A stretch of 22,938 nt of DNA from Lingula anatina (lineage: Eukaryota; Brachiopoda; Lingulata; Lingulida; Lingulidae): positions 213,585 to 236,522 of the forward strand of contig NW_019775081.1 in NCBI RefSeq assembly GCF_001039355.2. Reading direction: 5' to 3'. A model generated the notes under the pieces. That model saw only the letters and a program-made list of their open reading frames with translations. It had not been told where the DNA came from and did not search any database. The position numbers were made by a program, and so were the translations under genes. Shown piece after piece: positions 20,893 to 22,938 of this stretch (position 1 is the first letter of the stretch; the number at the start of each line of letters is the position of its first letter).

Positions 20893-21820
20893 GACATAAA
20901 CTTTACAGGATTTAATATACAGGGGCCACCGTCTTCGTAATCACTGTGAACAATTCAAATAAGATAGACATACAGATTTTACCCAAAGCTACATGGGCGC
21001 ATCCATATTTGTTCTCGCGAGATCTCTGGCGCAAACGGTGATCAAAGAGGTCCTCAGTTTTTAGGTGGAGAACGAATGGTGTTGTTTGTTACATCTTATG
21101 TGACATGCTCCATATAAATCACAGAGTGAAAACATAAAATTTTATATATTCAAATACATTGATTTATTTGTTAATAGCCATGTATGCCTTCATTAGCTAT
21201 TTTGTATGGCTTTATTATATTTTATTTACATGGAGAGTTTGGTCATCATTTTTCCCCTCTGCTAGTCCCAATGTTGTAGGACCCTTACGCCAAGGTAAAC
21301 AAGAACCTTGGCACGCGTGCTTGGACATTTCAGGTCGTCCACTAGCCTTTGCGTAGCAGGTATATTCCATCGGATATTATCAATTAAATCCATAGAGAGT
21401 AATAATGTTGAGTAATATTTACGTCTTTGCTCTGAAGATTGAGATATTTTCATATTACCACCGTTTGGGTACGTGGCAATAATTTATAAAGTGTTTCCAT
21501 ATGCAATCGTAAAGTTAACCCAAGTTTTTCTTTGCTCACTTACATGTATGTTCCTGTATGTGTGTATGTATGATCCTGCCCCCCCCTTTCTTTGCAGTTA
21601 AGTTTTAAATTGTAGTTGAACATGATAATGGTTTCCTTAGGCAGAAAGTCATTACAAATAATTGGGCAACCAATCCCACTTAACATACATGTATGTACGG
21701 TATATACCAGTATTAATTATTGGTGGTACAGTATGCAGGGATTTAATTTTGAATTTTATTTTAAAGCTTATTTTGACAAGTCTGTTCATTTGTATTTTTA
21801 GCAGAATTACAGCTTGTACC
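20893..21820. other. Intergenic region between FRG1 and isochorismatase-like gene
   Basis: FRG1 (minus) and the hydrolase gene (plus) are head to head over 928 bp. The first 130 bp next to FRG1 are richer in CpG and include TCTCGCGAGA. Nearer the hydrolase gene, a pyrimidine tract ending TTTTTAGCAG (about 21793–21802) could be a splice acceptor, implying a non-coding first exon somewhere in this interval. I could not place that exon. GCCAAGGTAAAC near 21290 and GCAGGTATAT near 21357 are donor-like but unsupported. ACATACATGTATGT (21683–21696) is a 14-bp palindrome. Confidence 0.5.
21013..21022. promoter_or_regulatory. TCTCGCGAGA palindrome upstream of FRG1
   Basis: This perfect 10-bp palindrome lies 121 bp upstream of the FRG1 ATG, in a local CpG-containing patch of otherwise AT-rich DNA. 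The same decamer is known as an activating element of TATA-less, often bidirectional promoters of animal housekeeping genes. Its use here is inferred from sequence and position; no TATA box is obvious nearby. Confidence 0.65.
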
Positions 21821-22580
21821 ATGTCGAGGAGAACAGCACTTTTGGTGATTGACATGCAAGGACGATTTAAAGAAATTGCAGAGAATGGGAAAATCATAGA
21901 AAACATTGCCAGTTTGGTCAAGCTTTTCCATAACAAGGACCTCCCTGTGGTCTTTACGCAGCACCACGATGACCCTAAGATGACCTCAGTGTTGTCAAGG
22001 TGGTGGAACAACCCTATTATCAAAGGTAACATAATTGCAAATTATAAAGCAAATATGATTGGCAGTACTATCTGTTTTTTATTAAACCCTTGATTTAATT
22101 TCATTTATAAATTCATTTACTTTCTTTGTTTTGTTGGCATATCCGTATGTGATTTTATTTGTAACTTTACATATTACTAGATATTCATATTACCCTGAGA
22201 TTACCCAAAAGTTTTAATTGTGTTAATCAGGCACTGAAGAATGGCAGATCATCCCAGCTCTACAGAAGGTCCTGAATGTCGAAGATGACATCATGATCAC
22301 AGAAAAGAGCCGTTATGATTCATTCTGGGAAACCCCACTGAAAAGCAAACTACAGGAACTGGAGGTAGACACTGTGGTCATCACTGGCACCATGACCAAC
22401 CTGTGCTGTGAAACAACTGCTCGTGTGGCCTTCAACAATGACTTCAATGTCATTTTCCTCAGTGACTGTAATGCCACTTCAACAAAGGAGTACCACGAGG
22501 CTGCCTTGAAAAACCTGGCATTTGGTTTTGCAACAGTGATGACACACAGAGAATTTTTGAAGAAATATGAAAATGTTTAA
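21821..22580 (+). CDS. Isochorismatase-family cysteine hydrolase
   Basis: The two exons are 21821–22025 and 22231–22580, joined across GT–AG in phase 1, and give 184 aa. The family hydrolyses ester or amide bonds (isochorismate, nicotinamide, related amides); the substrate here is unknown. The fold signature is clear: beta strand plus aspartate in TALLVIDMQ (D11), lysine in ITEKSRYDSF (K94) and nucleophile cysteine in GTMTNLCCETTAR (C127), the Asp–Lys–Cys triad of the family. LSDCNAT and YHEAALKNLAFGFATV form the usual C-terminal part. The start ATG has ACC before it and gives the canonical family N-terminus. The frame stays open upstream to about 21662, but that part reads through the acceptor-like TTTTTAGCAG and is not family-like. 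It is shorter than vertebrate ISOC1 and closer in size to bacterial stand-alone members. Confidence 0.92.
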
Positions 22581-22938
22581 AAGAGAAAACTATATTTTCA
22601 TCTGTTGACATACCAGAGGATTATTTTATAATGTATACTAACAACTGCGAATGTATTTTTCAATTTTACATTTTTTTTTCAATTATATAACATATGCCTG
22701 ACCATGACATATATATATAAATAAATATCTGTGAGTTTAGATAAAGAAAGTTATGAATTGTTAGATTAATGATTGCTGACAAAATTTTGTTTGTTTGTTA
22801 ATTATTGTTAATTTATAAATATGATTTTCCTATTTTGCTCTCTTGTTTCAGATATTGTTTCAAGAAAAAGCTCGTGCCATTTGGTATTTATCATCTCAGC
22901 TTTATAACTTACATTTGTTTGACTTATCAAATAATACA
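22581..22938 (+). other. 3' flank of the isochorismatase-like gene
   Basis: AT-rich sequence follows the stop codon. AATAAA at 22720–22725, about 140 bases past the stop, is the best polyadenylation candidate. I see no start of another gene before the window ends. Confidence 0.55.

Noticed and set aside
21662-21820. N-terminal extension of the isochorismatase frame (open from 21662)
   Set aside because: The extension runs through an acceptor-like TTTTTAGCAG and does not resemble the family; the ATG at 21821 gives the canonical start.
1-22938. CRISPR array, bacterial operon, phage or defence system
   Set aside because: No regular spaced repeats, no tightly packed frames and no phage or bacterial defence genes; the genes are spliced animal genes.

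Overview
The window is eukaryotic nuclear DNA from an animal. It is AT-rich, has spliced genes with GT–AG introns, carries several small inverted-repeat transposon relics, and shows no bacterial gene packing. The four genes are clear metazoan families. Together with a dispersed repeat beginning CCTCCACCAAGG that I associate with marine invertebrate genomes, this suggests a marine invertebrate (lophotrochozoan or invertebrate deuterostome). I cannot name the species.

Layout. 1–1963: no gene that I can support. 1964–4513 (minus): ribosomal protein L21, four coding exons plus a non-coding 5'TOP exon, 161 aa. 4514–4690: a short head-to-head promoter region with an E-box, a CCAAT box and a TATA box. 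4720–13028 (plus): the USP12/USP46 deubiquitinase, nine exons, 354 or 362 aa depending on the start, followed by a probable long 3' UTR to about 15500. 16000–20892 (minus): FRG1, eight coding exons, 265 aa, convergent with USP46. 20893–21820: a FRG1-proximal region with a TCTCGCGAGA element. 21821–22580 (plus): a two-exon isochorismatase-family hydrolase, 184 aa. 22581–22938: 3' flank.

All four coding sequences were joined by hand across consensus splice sites. Reading frames stay open and lengths match the families, so none looks broken. RPL21, USP46 and FRG1 are housekeeping-type genes (ribosome, deubiquitination, RNA processing); nothing suggests a shared pathway beyond their proximity. 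The strongest points for a second look are: the RPL21/USP46 divergent promoter, which seems to match the RPL21–USP12 neighbourhood of vertebrates; the split start region of USP46, with an overlapping uORF and a possible N-myristoylation signal; a set of MITE-like elements, including one with a perfect 5-bp duplication 31 bp from a splice acceptor; and the isochorismatase-like gene. I found no evidence of a novel defence, CRISPR or operon-like system.
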